From the NCBI RefSeq assembly GCF_002095535.1, contig NZ_MLJI01000001.1:3916412-3980411 (forward strand): a stretch of DNA of 64,000 bases, written 5' to 3'. The translations under genes were made by a program, and so were the position numbers. Each line of letters opens with the position of its first letter. Position 1 is the stretch's first letter. Under the pieces are notes generated by a model. It had not been told where the DNA came from. It saw only the letters and a list, made by a program, of their open reading frames with translations, and made no database searches. The stretch comes from Pantoea cypripedii. GTDB lineage: Bacteria > Pseudomonadota > Gammaproteobacteria > Enterobacterales > Enterobacteriaceae. Below are positions 36,084-46,655 of the stretch, piece by piece.

Positions 36084-37427
36084 ATGCTCGATAGCTTACT
36101 TGTCATTCTTTTACTGATTGTTATCAGTGCGTTTTTCTCCCTGTCGGAGATCTCGCTGGCTGCTGCCCGCAAGATCAAGCTGAAACTGCTGGCCGACGAA
36201 GGCAATATCAACGCACAGCGTGTCCTGAAAATGCAGGAGACGCCAGGCATGTTCTTCACCGTGGTGCAGATCGGCCTGAACGCAGTGGCGATTCTCGGCG
36301 GTATCGTCGGTGACGCGGCGTTTTCACCGGCTTTCCGTTCTCTGTTCATTCGTTTTGTGTCACCGGAGCTGGCCGATCAGCTGAGCTTCATCTGCTCCTT
36401 CACCATCGTCACCAGCATGTTCATCCTGTTTGCCGATTTAACCCCGAAACGGGTGGGGATGATCGCGCCGGAAACCATTGCGCTACGCATTATCAATCCG
36501 ATGCGCTTCTGCCTGTTGGTATTCCGTCCGCTGGTGTGGCTGTTTAACGGCCTGGCTAACGTCTTCTTCCGCATTTTTAAACTGCCAATGGTGCGTAAAG
36601 ATGACATCACCTCCGATGATATCTACGCGGTGGTGGAAGCGGGTGCGCTTGCCGGGGTGCTGCGTAAACAGGAACATGAGCTGATTGAGAACGTGTTTGA
36701 GCTGGAATCGCGCACCGTGCCGTCTTCAATGACATCGCGCGAAAATATCATCTGGTTTGATTTGCATGAAGATGAAGGCAGCCTCAAAACAAAAATCGCC
36801 GAACATCCCCACTCCAAATTCCTCGTCTGCGATGGCGATATCGACCATATCGTCGGCTACGTCGATTCTAAAGAGCTGCTGCTGCGCGTGCTGGGCAATC
36901 AGAGCATGGCGTTGAATAGCGGCGTGCAGATCCGTTCCGCGCTGATTGTGCCGGATACGCTGACGTTGTCAGAAGCGCTGGAAAGTTTCAAAACCGCGGG
37001 TGAAGACTTCGCGGTGATCATGAACGAATATGCGCTGGTGGTGGGCATTATTACCCTGAATGATGTGATGACCACGCTGATGGGTGACCTGGTAGGCCAG
37101 GGGCTGGAAGAACAGATTGTGGCGCGTGATGAGAATTCATGGCTGGTGGAGGGCGGCACCCCTATCGATGACGTGATGCGCGTGCTGCATATCGACGAGT
37201 TTCCGCAGTCGGGTAATTATGAAACCATCGGCGGCTTTATGATGTATATGCTGCGTAAGATCCCGAAACGTACCGATTTCGTGAAGTTTGCCGGTTATAA
37301 GTTTGAAGTGGTGGATATCGATAGCTATCGCATCGACCAGTTGCTGGTCACGCGTATCGATGAGCGCCCGCCAGTGCTGAATGTGGCTAAAAACGCGGCG
37401 GCTGATGCAGAAACCCCCTCATCGTAG
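36084..37427 (+). CDS. paeA: Polyamine export protein PaeA (HlyC/CorC-type CNNM transporter)
   Basis: A 447-residue inner-membrane protein. An N-terminal CNNM/DUF21 membrane domain (LVILLLIVISAFFSLSEISLAAARKIKLKLLADEG...TVVQIGLNAVAILGGIVGD) is followed by paired CBS domains (about residues 205-335, ending YALVVGIITLNDVMTTLMGDL) and a CorC/HlyC C-terminal domain (VARDENSWLVEGGTPIDDVMRVL). E. coli PaeA (YtfL) is proposed to export cadaverine and putrescine. It is followed by a palindromic repeat and a terminator. Confidence 0.93.
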   Translation: MLDSLLVILLLIVISAFFSLSEISLAAARKIKLKLLADEGNINAQRVLKMQETPGMFFTVVQIGLNAVAILGGIVGDAAFSPAFRSLFIRFVSPELADQLSFICSFTIVTSMFILFADLTPKRVGMIAPETIALRIINPMRFCLLVFRPLVWLFNGLANVFFRIFKLPMVRKDDITSDDIYAVVEAGALAGVLRKQEHELIENVFELESRTVPSSMTSRENIIWFDLHEDEGSLKTKIAEHPHSKFLVCDGDIDHIVGYVDSKELLLRVLGNQSMALNSGVQIRSALIVPDTLTLSEALESFKTAGEDFAVIMNEYALVVGIITLNDVMTTLMGDLVGQGLEEQIVARDENSWLVEGGTPIDDVMRVLHIDEFPQSGNYETIGGFMMYMLRKIPKRTDFVKFAGYKFEVVDIDSYRIDQLLVTRIDERPPVLNVAKNAAADAETPSS

Positions 37428-37453
37428 CGGGTTCGGGTAACAGAAAAAACAAA

Positions 37454-37471
37454 GGCGCGATAAATCGCGCC
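37454..37471. repeat. Short palindromic intergenic repeat, copy 4
   Basis: GGCGCGAT-aa-ATCGCGCC perfect hairpin, between the paeA stop and its terminator. Confidence 0.75.
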
Positions 37472-37476
37472 ACTTC

Positions 37477-37500
37477 AGGGCGCCCTCGGCGCCCTTTCTT
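37477..37500 (+). terminator. Terminator after paeA
   Basis: AGGGCGCC-ctc-GGCGCCCT stem followed by TTCTT. It ends just before the convergent ytfK stop. Confidence 0.8.
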
Positions 37501-37504
37501 CTGC

Positions 37505-37711
37505 TTAGTTGTACTCGGCTTTTAACCGTATCACCTGGCGATTGATTTCAGACATCACGCTCAAATGTTGTACGTCTTTGACGCGCGGGATAAGCACCTT
37601 CCCTTTATCGAATTCGAATGCGCCAACGTCCTTGATATACAACCTTCCTTTAAATAGCGTTTTTACGTATTTCGCAATTTGCAGCGGATTATAACGCTGG
37701 AAGATCTTCAT
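37505..37711 (-). CDS. ytfK: YtfK, DUF1107 stress protein
   Basis: A 68-residue cytoplasmic protein almost identical to E. coli YtfK ([56 protein letters not shown]). In E. coli, YtfK tips the balance of SpoT towards (p)ppGpp synthesis during phosphate or fatty-acid starvation and raises hydrogen-peroxide tolerance. It is a single-gene unit, divergent from ytfJ. Confidence 0.94.
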   Translation of the reverse strand: MKIFQRYNPLQIAKYVKTLFKGRLYIKDVGAFEFDKGKVLIPRVKDVQHLSVMSEINRQVIRLKAEYN

Positions 37712-38028
37712 GTTGTTCTAACTCCTGTACAGAAAGAATACGCTTCTTCGTTGCCAACATCGGTACGAGCCCATGAAGCGCAAATGAGGCCTAAACTATA
37801 GAACATCCTGCGCTGCGGATGTTCCGAAAAAATGAATTTTTTACTGAATTGACACATCATTACAGAACACTCTGTTACCGAGGTCACAGAATCCAGTATA
37901 AACCTTCAGTGATTAAGGAATTGTGGCATCGGTTGCAAAGCTGTTAACTCGTCGCGACAGGGCGCATCATCCACGCTTAATATTGCAGGAACATGACCAA
38001 CTGGTCGGATCACCAAGGAGCCACTTTT
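37712..38028. other. ytfK-ytfJ divergent intergenic region
   Basis: This 317-bp regulatory gap holds an inverted repeat GAACATCC-N8-GGATGTTC (37801-37824). An A/T-rich stretch and TTGACA (near 37849, plus strand) follow. The TATAGT on the minus strand next to the repeat could be the ytfK -10 box. No ORF is believable: the frame upstream of the ytfJ start (37993) is rejected. Confidence 0.55.
37801..37824. promoter_or_regulatory. Inverted repeat in the ytfK-ytfJ control region
   Basis: 8-bp perfect arms GAACATCC / GGATGTTC around TGCGCTGC. It abuts a TATAGT -10-like box for ytfK on the minus strand, so it may be an operator. It does not match the Pho box pattern. Confidence 0.45.
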
Positions 38029-38583
38029 ATGCGATTGCCACACATGGTGTTAGCACTGGCACTACTTCTGCCCAATCTCGCTGCGGCACATCTGTTCAAG
38101 CAAGGCGAACGCGTTCCTGCGGTCGGCGTCAATGACAAAGGGGAACTGATCTATCTTCAGGACAAGTTTAGCTATCGCCCGTGGAATAGCGCGCAGCTGG
38201 TGGGAAAAGTGCGGGTTATCATGCATATCGCCGGGCGTTCGTCAGCAAAAGAAAAGAATGCGGCATTGATTGAGGCCATTAAAGCCGCCAAATTTCCCCA
38301 CGACCGCTACCAGACCACCACAGTGGTCAATACTGACGATGCCACCCCTGGTACCGGCATGTTTGTACGCAGCAGCATCGAAAGCAATAAGCAACAGTAT
38401 CCGTGGTCGCAATTTATCGTCGATAGCAACGGCAACGTCAGCAAAGCCTGGCAACTGGAGGAGGGAAGCTCAGCCATCGTGGTACTGGATAAGAACGGGC
38501 GGGTGCAATACGCCAAAGATGGCGCACTGACACAGCAGGAAGTGCAGCAGGTCATCACCTTACTGCATAAGTTGCTGTCGTAG
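38029..38583 (+). CDS. ytfJ: YtfJ-family periplasmic thioredoxin-fold protein
   Basis: A 184-residue protein with signal peptide (MRLPHMVLALALLLPNLAAA) and a thioredoxin-like domain without a CxxC motif. It closely matches E. coli YtfJ (FSYRPWNSAQLVGKVRVIMHIAGRSSAKEKNAALIEAIKAAKFPHDRYQTTT; TGMFVRSSIESNK). Function is unknown. The start at 38029 follows AAGGAG; the upstream frame from 37993 precedes the signal peptide. A palindromic repeat covers its stop codon. Confidence 0.9.
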   Translation: MRLPHMVLALALLLPNLAAAHLFKQGERVPAVGVNDKGELIYLQDKFSYRPWNSAQLVGKVRVIMHIAGRSSAKEKNAALIEAIKAAKFPHDRYQTTTVVNTDDATPGTGMFVRSSIESNKQQYPWSQFIVDSNGNVSKAWQLEEGSSAIVVLDKNGRVQYAKDGALTQQEVQQVITLLHKLLS

Positions 38584-38630
38584 CGGCGTGGATTTAAGGG
38601 CCAGGGCGCGCGATAAATCACGCCGCTACC
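38581..38630. repeat. Short palindromic intergenic repeat, copy 5 (split form)
   Basis: TAGCGGCGTG (38581) and CACGCCGCTA (38619) form outer arms, with an inner GGCGCGCGATAAAT segment between. It looks like two half-copies of the same palindrome family arranged face to face between the convergent ytfJ and cysQ. The first T is part of the ytfJ stop. Confidence 0.65.
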
Positions 38631-38637
38631 AATATGC

Positions 38638-39384
38638 CTAGAACAGGGAGACGCGGAAGCCTGGATTGAGGAAGGATTCCCGCGGTGCATAGTCGAGGGT
38701 TTTACCTTGCCAGTCATGCACATGAGCGCCTGCGGCAATCGCCACTGCGTGTCCGGCTCCGGTATCCCAGATGTTGGTCGGTCCAAAGCGTGGATAGAGC
38801 TGGGCTTTGCCTTCGGCAACCAGGCAGAATTTCAAAGAGGAGCCGATGGCCGTGGTCTGATGCTCGCCCAGTTGTTGCAGATACTCTTGCAGTTCTTCAT
38901 CTTTGTCGAAATGCGAACGGCTCACCACCACCAGCGGCGGACGCGCATCACGCACATGAATCTGGGTTTTGTGTCCGCCCTCTTCTTTCCAGGCTTTGCC
39001 TTCCGCAGCAGAATAAAGCACGCCAATGGCTGGTGCATAAACCACACCCAGTACCGGTTTTCCTTTTTCGATCAGCGCGATATTCACCGTGAATTCACCG
39101 TTGCGCTTGATAAACTCTTTGGTGCCATCCAGCGGATCCACCAGCCAGTAGCGCTGCCACTGCTGACGGACTTCCCAGGCCGGGGGATCTTCTTCTGACA
39201 ATACCGGCACTTCCGGCGTCAGGGCCTGTAGCCCATGAAGAATCACCTGATGCGCGGCAAGGTCGGCAGCCGTGACCGGCGAATCATCCGCCTTACGTTC
39301 GATATCCATCGGCTGCGCGCCATCATACACCTGCATAATCGCATCACCTGCGGCACGGGCCAGCTGGCAAATTTGCTCTAACAT
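38638..39384 (-). CDS. cysQ: 3'(2'),5'-bisphosphate nucleotidase CysQ
   Basis: Inositol-monophosphatase-superfamily enzyme of 248 residues. It hydrolyses 3'-phosphoadenosine 5'-phosphate to AMP, protecting sulfate assimilation. The metal-binding motifs are [36 protein letters not shown] and [17 protein letters not shown], all as in E. coli CysQ. It is membrane-associated in E. coli and has no signal peptide here. Confidence 0.95.
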   Translation of the reverse strand: MLEQICQLARAAGDAIMQVYDGAQPMDIERKADDSPVTAADLAAHQVILHGLQALTPEVPVLSEEDPPAWEVRQQWQRYWLVDPLDGTKEFIKRNGEFTVNIALIEKGKPVLGVVYAPAIGVLYSAAEGKAWKEEGGHKTQIHVRDARPPLVVVSRSHFDKDEELQEYLQQLGEHQTTAIGSSLKFCLVAEGKAQLYPRFGPTNIWDTGAGHAVAIAAGAHVHDWQGKTLDYAPRESFLNPGFRVSLF

Positions 39385-39806
39385 TCTTCACCTCTTTTCT
39401 GCTGATTCTGCTTGCTCGCTGCTAACAGCAAACCTGTAACTATTTTAGCAGGCGACCTGTTTCATCTGACATTTAAACCCGTCGCGAGAGCAATCTATTT
39501 TAATATCAATATCATAGTTCATCGCCTGGCGTCACGTATGAGATGTGGTTATATCTGCTGCGTTTCTCCACAAATTATGCGCAGGGATCGCAACAATCTT
39601 CAGAGAAAGAGCTATGTTGATGACATCAGGGAAACAGTGAAGTGTCAGATGACGAAAAAGAATACAAAAAGTGCTGAAATTATCACCACCCTGCATTTTG
39701 GTTTAAGCAGTCACACGATGACCGGGAACCCTGGGGTTCTATCTGGCAAGTAAATTTACAGCAGAAATAGGAAATGAAGGGCGGCAACCGCCGCCCTGAC
39801 TGCGGC
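39385..39806. other. cysQ-fklB intergenic region
   Basis: This 422-bp, relatively A/T-rich gap should hold the cysQ promoter (minus strand). In E. coli, cpdB, ytfEFGH and cycA lie here. I see no remnant of them. A 113-codon plus-strand frame (39412-39753) has no Shine-Dalgarno, no family resemblance and erratic composition, so I do not call it. The fklB terminator lies at its right end. Confidence 0.55.
39778..39797 (-). terminator. Terminator after fklB
   Basis: GGGCGGC / GCCGCCC stem; on the minus strand it is followed by TTCATTTCC. Confidence 0.7.
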
Positions 39807-40427
39807 TTACAGAATTTCCAGCAGCTCGACTTCGAAGATCAGCGTGCTGAACGGCGGGATGGATGCGCCAGCACCACGCTCACCGTAGGCGATGTTGTGT
39901 GGGATCACCAGTTCCCATTTGGAGCCAACCGGCATCAGGGTCAGAGCTTCAATCCAGCCTGCGATAACGCCGCTAACCGGGAATTCTGCTGGTTCGCCAC
40001 GCGCCACTGAGCTATCAAACACGGTGCCATCGATCAGTTTACCGGTGTAGTGTACACGTACACGGTCCTGACGAGACGGGATAGCCCCATCACCCTGTTT
40101 GATGACGCTGAATTGCAGACCTGATTCGGTGCTGCTCACGCCTTCACGCTGGGCGTTCTGATCCAGGAATTTCTGGCCTTCTGCCGCCATCGCCTGGACG
40201 CGCTCACGACGCACGCCTTCCGCACGCTCGTGTACTTCGCGCAGCGCACGATGTACCACATCAACCGGAACTGCCGGTGAATTCCCTTCCAGCGCGTCGC
40301 GCAGGCCCGCGAGCAGCGCTTCCGGCTGCAAACCCTGCAGTCCGGACTCCAGCAGCTGCTGGCCTACCTGTAAACCAATACCGTAACTTGCTTGTGCTTC
40401 GACGCTGTCAAATGAAGGGGTCGTCAT
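39807..40427 (-). CDS. fklB: FKBP-type peptidyl-prolyl isomerase FklB (FKBP22)
   Basis: A 206-residue prolyl cis-trans isomerase with an N-terminal helical dimerisation domain ([42 protein letters not shown]). The C-terminal FKBP domain carries [63 protein letters not shown]. No signal peptide, consistent with cytoplasmic FklB rather than periplasmic FkpA. It is divergent from ytfB. Confidence 0.95.
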   Translation of the reverse strand: MTTPSFDSVEAQASYGIGLQVGQQLLESGLQGLQPEALLAGLRDALEGNSPAVPVDVVHRALREVHERAEGVRRERVQAMAAEGQKFLDQNAQREGVSSTESGLQFSVIKQGDGAIPSRQDRVRVHYTGKLIDGTVFDSSVARGEPAEFPVSGVIAGWIEALTLMPVGSKWELVIPHNIAYGERGAGASIPPFSTLIFEVELLEIL

Positions 40428-40644
40428 CTTGATTCCTTAATCCCGGAGAAAAAATTGAAACGGCAGCATAACAGCGCAGGCCGCTGGCGTAAAATCTCAC
40501 GCATCGCAGATGACATTTCTCAGGGAAAGAGAAACAATATACAGATCAGAATTTTCAATGCTGGCAGGCACTTCGCGCCGGTATTGCCCATACTACATTT
40601 AAGGAAAGGATAAACCTTTCCACCGTCGAGATAAGAGAGAATAC

Positions 40645-41298
40645 ATGGGCCAGATCGCCCCACGACGTCGCAGGACGCGCACCCCGCGTACTTTACCCTG
40701 GTTGCGGAACTTGCTGCCGCAAGGCAAACGCCCGGTTACCAGTGAGGAGGAACCACGAATGGCTTCTGCTACCCCTTCCCGACTTCCCGGCAGTCTGGGC
40801 CGTATCTGGCATCTGCTGGATAACGTACGCTGGATGGATCCGCTACCCGCCCTGCATCGTCGCGGTATCGTGATTGCACTGGTGATTATCCTGCTGGCAT
40901 TCCTGTGGCCGTCCAGCACCCCTCAGTATCCGGTGGAGCGTCCGGTCAGCGATAACGCGGCCAAAGAGGTGCCAATGCAGGCAGATATTTATGACAACAA
41001 CAACGCGCAAAACAACACGCCAAAACCCGATTCTCAGGGTGAATGGCGCAGTTATACCGTGGCTTCAGGCCAGACGCTGGCGCAGCTGTTCCGTGATAAC
41101 AATTTACCGGTGAGTGATGTGTTTGCCATGGCGCGGGTGGAAGGTAATGATCAGCCGCTGAGCGCCCTGCAGACGGGTCAGCAGGTGAAAATTCGCCAGA
41201 ATGCGCAGGGTGTGGTGACGGGATTAACCGTGGATAGCGGCAACGGCCCGGTGCTGTTTACCCGTCAGCCTGACGGCAGCTTTATCCGCGCGCAATAA
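40645..41298 (+). CDS. ytfB: Cell-division protein YtfB (OapA family)
   Basis: A 217-residue bitopic membrane protein. A basic cytoplasmic N-terminus (RRRRTRTPRTLP) is followed by one span (GIVIALVIILLAFLW, about residues 75-90) and a periplasmic OapA/LysM-like domain (SYTVASGQTLAQLFRDNNLPVSDVFAMARVEGNDQPLSALQTGQQVKIRQ). E. coli YtfB localises to the septum and binds glycans. It ends at a bidirectional terminator shared with rplI. Confidence 0.9.
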   Translation: MGQIAPRRRRTRTPRTLPWLRNLLPQGKRPVTSEEEPRMASATPSRLPGSLGRIWHLLDNVRWMDPLPALHRRGIVIALVIILLAFLWPSSTPQYPVERPVSDNAAKEVPMQADIYDNNNAQNNTPKPDSQGEWRSYTVASGQTLAQLFRDNNLPVSDVFAMARVEGNDQPLSALQTGQQVKIRQNAQGVVTGLTVDSGNGPVLFTRQPDGSFIRAQ

Positions 41299-41300
41299 CA

Positions 41301-41327
41301 AAAAAGCCGGCACAAGGCCGGCTTTTT
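41301..41327. terminator. Bidirectional terminator between ytfB and rplI
   Basis: AAAAAGCCGG / CCGGCTTTTT perfect stem with a 7-nt loop; A- and T-runs make it work on both strands. Confidence 0.93.
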
Positions 41328-41344
41328 CGCATTACCGAGTAAAA

Positions 41345-41806
<462 letters not shown>

Positions 41807-41833
41807 TTAAAGTCGTTATTAGACAGCAACCGA

Positions 41834-42383
<550 letters not shown>

Positions 42384-42389
42384 AATGGA

Positions 42390-43173
<784 letters not shown>

Positions 43174-43380
43174 ATGAGAAGTATCGTCATCGCCACTTTA
43201 CTGGGTCTCTTCCTGTCTACACCCGCTTTTGCCAGCTCAACTGACTATGCGCAACAGATGAGAAGTAACAGCAGCAAAGCGGCATCAGGCTATGTCTACG
43301 TCAACCGACTGGGCGCCCCCAGTGATAACCACACCGGGGCCAACAGTAGCGCGGCTGAACGGTTGTCGTCACAGCTGTAG
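43174..43380 (+). CDS. Small secreted protein of unknown function
   Basis: A 68-residue ORF with GAGGAG about 7 nt upstream of the ATG and a clear signal peptide (MRSIVIATLLGLFLSTPAFA, cut before SSTD). The mature ~48 residues are polar and contain SGYVYVNRLGAPSDNHTGANSSAAERL, with no cysteine. I do not recognise a family. The strong ribosome site, signal peptide and following terminator support a real gene. It replaces the ula operon region of E. coli. Confidence 0.72.
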   Translation: MRSIVIATLLGLFLSTPAFASSTDYAQQMRSNSSKAASGYVYVNRLGAPSDNHTGANSSAAERLSSQL

Positions 43381-43395
43381 TCCGGTATGTCGTAA

Positions 43396-43431
43396 CGGGC
43401 TGGCAGTATCTTGCCAGCCCGAATTATTTTC
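43396..43431. terminator. Terminator between the small secreted-protein gene and yjfP
   Basis: CGGGCTGGCA-gtatct-TGCCAGCCCG stem (43396-43421) followed on the plus strand by AATTATTTT. It can also end yjfP from the other side. Confidence 0.8.
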
Positions 43432-44179
43432 ACAGGTGATGTTTGAAAAAACTCACCAGCGCACCCAGCGCTGAGGGCGTGATTTTGTGGCCGATCTGCT
43501 TTTCCGACAGGTAAGTGACGCGCCCATCCAGCTGCGCTTCACGCAGCGCTTTCTCCAGCCGCACCGTTTCCGCGAACGGCACCACCTCATCGGCTTCCCC
43601 GTGCCACAACAGCAGCGGACGGTTCGCCAGTTTTTCCAGTTGCTGGCTGGGATCGTAACTGGCTAACGGTGCCAGCCGGGCGGCAAAAGCTTCTTTCTGC
43701 TGCGGCGTGCGTGCCACCAGCGGCGGGAACAGCGTGTGGCTCAGTTGCATAAAATAGCCCGATCCCATCATGCAGGCGACGCTGTGAATCTGCGGATAAC
43801 GCGCCATCGCCCCGAGTGCCGTCATCCCGCCCATTGAAGCTCCCGCCACGGCAAAGCGATCATCGGCAATCCAGTCATTGGCGCGCAGCTCGGCTTCCAG
43901 TAGCGGCACCTCGTCGATATTTTTTCTGAGAATCTCCCAGAAATGCGTCATACGGGTTTCCGTATCACCGTTATAGCGGGTGCCATGCATATCCGCATCC
44001 GGCATCACCACGCGAAAACCCGCCTGAGCGAGCGCAACCGCAAAGTAGCTGTACACCTCTTTTGACGAGGTGAAGCCATGATAAAACAGCACGGTCGGTA
44101 AACGCGCCTGGCGCTGTCCGGACGGTGCCGCGTGGATACACTGAATCCCTGCCAGTGTTTCCGTTGCCAGTTCAATCAT
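43430..44179 (-). CDS. yjfP: Esterase YjfP (alpha/beta hydrolase)
   Basis: A 249-residue alpha/beta hydrolase matching E. coli YjfP, a carboxylesterase. The nucleophile serine is in VAGASMGGMTALG, the acid in LLLWHGEADEVVPFAE, and the histidine in QIGHKITPSALG. The oxyanion region is VLFYHGFTSSKEVYSYFAVALAQAGFRVVMPD. ATG 44179 (MIELATETL) is chosen over 44206, because the upstream nine codons are not conserved and TTGAGAATGATT lies there. It is divergent from the second chemoreceptor gene. Confidence 0.92.
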   Translation of the reverse strand: MIELATETLAGIQCIHAAPSGQRQARLPTVLFYHGFTSSKEVYSYFAVALAQAGFRVVMPDADMHGTRYNGDTETRMTHFWEILRKNIDEVPLLEAELRANDWIADDRFAVAGASMGGMTALGAMARYPQIHSVACMMGSGYFMQLSHTLFPPLVARTPQQKEAFAARLAPLASYDPSQQLEKLANRPLLLWHGEADEVVPFAETVRLEKALREAQLDGRVTYLSEKQIGHKITPSALGALVSFFKHHL

Positions 44180-44277
44180 GTCGCCTCCGTTGAGAATGAT
44201 TATCACCTGCTCACAGTGTAAACCCTGAGACCTGAAACGCGAGTCGCTTCACATTTTCGCGTGAATAATTTCCACCC

Positions 44278-44304
44278 TAAACCTTTTCCCCAATTTGCCG
44301 TTGA
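44278..44304 (+). promoter_or_regulatory. FliA (sigma-28)-like promoter of the second chemoreceptor
   Basis: TAAA-N15-GCCGTTGA: the -35 core and spacing fit exactly, and the -10 matches GCCGATAA at six of eight positions. It sits 38 nt upstream of the gene start, which also argues against the longer ORF start at 44261. Confidence 0.78.
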
Positions 44305-44341
44305 TCTTGTATCCCCTCATCCATATCAACATAGGTACTTT

Positions 44342-46273
44342 ATGAAGCGTCTCTCTCTCAGCGCCATGGGTCTCGGAATTAAGCTGTCTGTACTGACGTC
44401 TTTAAGCGTAGCCGTGGTGCTGCTGACCCTCACCCTTACCCTGAGCCACAACGCCTCCCGTCAGCTGGAAAATCTGGCGACGGACGATATGCAAAATCAG
44501 GTGCAGGGCATCAGTGAGATGGCCAGCATGTTTAATACCACCTTGTCTGCCGAAGTGGCGAACTACACCCGGCTGTTTCAGAGTTTTCTCCCCAAACGCT
44601 TCAGTCGTGATGAAAGCACCCGCATTCAGGTGGGGGATATCAGCACCCCCACTCTGCGTGCCGGGCTGAAAACCCTCAACCTTGACCAGATTGCGGTGGA
44701 TGATTTTCTCGATCGTACCGGCGCAGTCTCCACCATTTTTGTGCGTGACGGCGACGATTATGTGCGCATCGCCACCTCGCTGAAGAAAGAAAATGGCCAA
44801 CGTGCGATCGGCACCAAACTGGACCGCAGCAGCACCGCATGGCGCAGCGTGAATCAGGGCGAAGCTTACCGTGGCCTGGCAACCCTGTTTGGTCATCGTT
44901 ATATCACGCAATATCAGCCGGTCATGGATGAGAGCGGCGCAGTCATCGGCATTCTGTTTGTCGGGGTACAAATCGATCAGCAATACGCGCTGATGCGCGA
45001 CAAAGTGCTGGCACGCCATCTCGGCGACAGCGGGCATTTCTTTGTGCTGAACGGTGCGCCTGGCACCACCCAGGGACAATTTCTGTTTGCCAGCCAGCGT
45101 GAAGGTAAGCTGCCGCTGTGGGATGCCGCGACACAGCAACAGTTACTGAGCCAGCCGAAAGGTTTGCTCACCATGCAGCTGGATGGCGAAACCAAACTGC
45201 TGGCCTGGCAACAGTTGCCGGGCTGGAACTGGATTATCGCCGGGGAAGTCAGCCGCGCCAGCCTGCTGGCCCCGATTACCCACAGCCGTGACCTGTTTAT
45301 CGCCATCGGTCTGGCGCTGGTCATCCTGTTTGCTTGTGGATTCATGTGGTACAGCCGTCGTGCGATTACCCGTCCGTTGCATCAGGTGATCCATCTGGCC
45401 GAAGAGTATGCGGCGGGTAATTTACAGGCGCACCTCGACTCCACACGTCATGATGAAATCGGCCAACTGGTGGGGGCGATCAACGGTATTGGCGATGGTC
45501 TGGAGCAGATCGTCGGCCAGGTACGCCAGACGGCACAGCAAATCAGCCAGGGCACTGACAGCATCGCCGCCAGCAGCCAGAACATCAGCGCGCAGATTGG
45601 TCGTCAGGCCAGCAGCGTGGAACAAACCTCGGCCAGTATGGAGCAGTTTGGTGCCACCGTGGCGCAAACTGCCGCTAACGTACGCCAGGCACTGGTGCGG
45701 GTGAGTGAAGCTGATCAAACCGTTGCCCGGGGTGGCGAGACCGTATCGCGTTCGGTCAGCACCATGGCGGAAATTCGCGTCGCTTCGCAGAGCATTGCCG
45801 ACATCACCCATGTGATTGAATCCATTGCTTTCCAGACTAACATCCTGGCGTTGAATGCCGCGGTCGAAGCGGCACGCGCAGGCGAGCACGGCAAAGGTTT
45901 CGCGGTGGTGGCAGCGGAAGTTCGCGCACTGGCGCAGCGCAGTGCCCAGGCGGCAAAAGAGATCGACGGGCTGATCGCCAGCTCCATCAGCAAGGTCGCA
46001 GAGGGGCATAGCCTGTCTGAGCAGACACGCGATGCCATGAACCACATTGTTGAACATATCGCACAGGTGAAAACCCTGATGGGGGAAATCAATATCGCCG
46101 CGCAGGAGCAGGCATCGGGCATTGGTCAGGTGAACCTGGCGATGAACCACATCAGCCAGGCCACCCATCAGAGCAGTGATTTGGTCACCGAATCTGAGGC
46201 TTCAGCCCAGAGTCTGAGTCAGCAGGGACATCATCTGACTGAGCTGGTGAGTATTTTTCATCTGAAGTCCTGA
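44342..46273 (+). CDS. Methyl-accepting chemotaxis protein with Cache-type sensor
   Basis: A 643-residue chemoreceptor. TM1 lies at about residues 14-34. A ~270-residue periplasmic Cache_3-Cache_2-like domain contains [46 protein letters not shown] sequence and [12 protein letters not shown]2 (317-337) and HAMP follow, then a signalling hairpin ([39 protein letters not shown]). No CheR-binding pentapeptide (ends VSIFHLKS). ATG 44342 follows AGGT and the sigma-28 promoter. Cache sensors often bind organic or amino acids; the ligand is unknown. Confidence 0.93.
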   Translation: MKRLSLSAMGLGIKLSVLTSLSVAVVLLTLTLTLSHNASRQLENLATDDMQNQVQGISEMASMFNTTLSAEVANYTRLFQSFLPKRFSRDESTRIQVGDISTPTLRAGLKTLNLDQIAVDDFLDRTGAVSTIFVRDGDDYVRIATSLKKENGQRAIGTKLDRSSTAWRSVNQGEAYRGLATLFGHRYITQYQPVMDESGAVIGILFVGVQIDQQYALMRDKVLARHLGDSGHFFVLNGAPGTTQGQFLFASQREGKLPLWDAATQQQLLSQPKGLLTMQLDGETKLLAWQQLPGWNWIIAGEVSRASLLAPITHSRDLFIAIGLALVILFACGFMWYSRRAITRPLHQVIHLAEEYAAGNLQAHLDSTRHDEIGQLVGAINGIGDGLEQIVGQVRQTAQQISQGTDSIAASSQNISAQIGRQASSVEQTSASMEQFGATVAQTAANVRQALVRVSEADQTVARGGETVSRSVSTMAEIRVASQSIADITHVIESIAFQTNILALNAAVEAARAGEHGKGFAVVAAEVRALAQRSAQAAKEIDGLIASSISKVAEGHSLSEQTRDAMNHIVEHIAQVKTLMGEINIAAQEQASGIGQVNLAMNHISQATHQSSDLVTESEASAQSLSQQGHHLTELVSIFHLKS

Positions 46274-46328
46274 TACCGCCGGGGAAGATGGCATACACTT
46301 GAGCCATCTTCCCTGAACCGGAGTTGCC

Positions 46329-46655
46329 ATGCGTGTTTCGTTATTTCTGGCGCTGAGCCTGCTGTTAAGCGGCTGCTCGGCCCTCACGCCGACGCCTAAA
46401 GCGCCACCACCGCCCACGGCGCATGCCCAGGAAATTAACCGGGCGCAGAGCTACGGCTTGCGCAAACTGGGTACTATCAGCGTCCAGGTACGGGGTTCAC
46501 CGGATGATGCCCAGCGCGCCATTGCCGCGCGGGCTAATCAGCTGGGTGCCACCTATTATCAGGTGTTACTGATTGATGAGACGGTGATGCCGGGTTTCTG
46601 GTACTCCACTGCGGTGCTTTATGCTGCCTCACCCGGCAGTGGCGCGCAGCAGTAG
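46329..46655 (+). CDS. bsmA: Biofilm peroxide resistance lipoprotein BsmA
   Basis: A 108-residue lipoprotein of the YdgH/BhsA/McbA-like (DUF1471) family: lipobox LLSGC (Cys at residue 16), a Pro-rich linker (PTPKAPPPPTA), then the domain INRAQSYGLRKLGTISVQVRGSPDDAQRAIAARANQLGATYYQVLLIDE. E. coli BsmA (YjfO) supports biofilm stress resistance. Its 3' end overlaps the 3' end of the convergent aidB by 27 bases. Confidence 0.9.
   Translation: MRVSLFLALSLLLSGCSALTPTPKAPPPPTAHAQEINRAQSYGLRKLGTISVQVRGSPDDAQRAIAARANQLGATYYQVLLIDETVMPGFWYSTAVLYAASPGSGAQQ

Noticed and set aside
39412..39753. 113-codon ORF between cysQ and fklB
   Set aside because: No Shine-Dalgarno, no signal or domain, irregular composition and no resemblance to cpdB or other expected neighbours.
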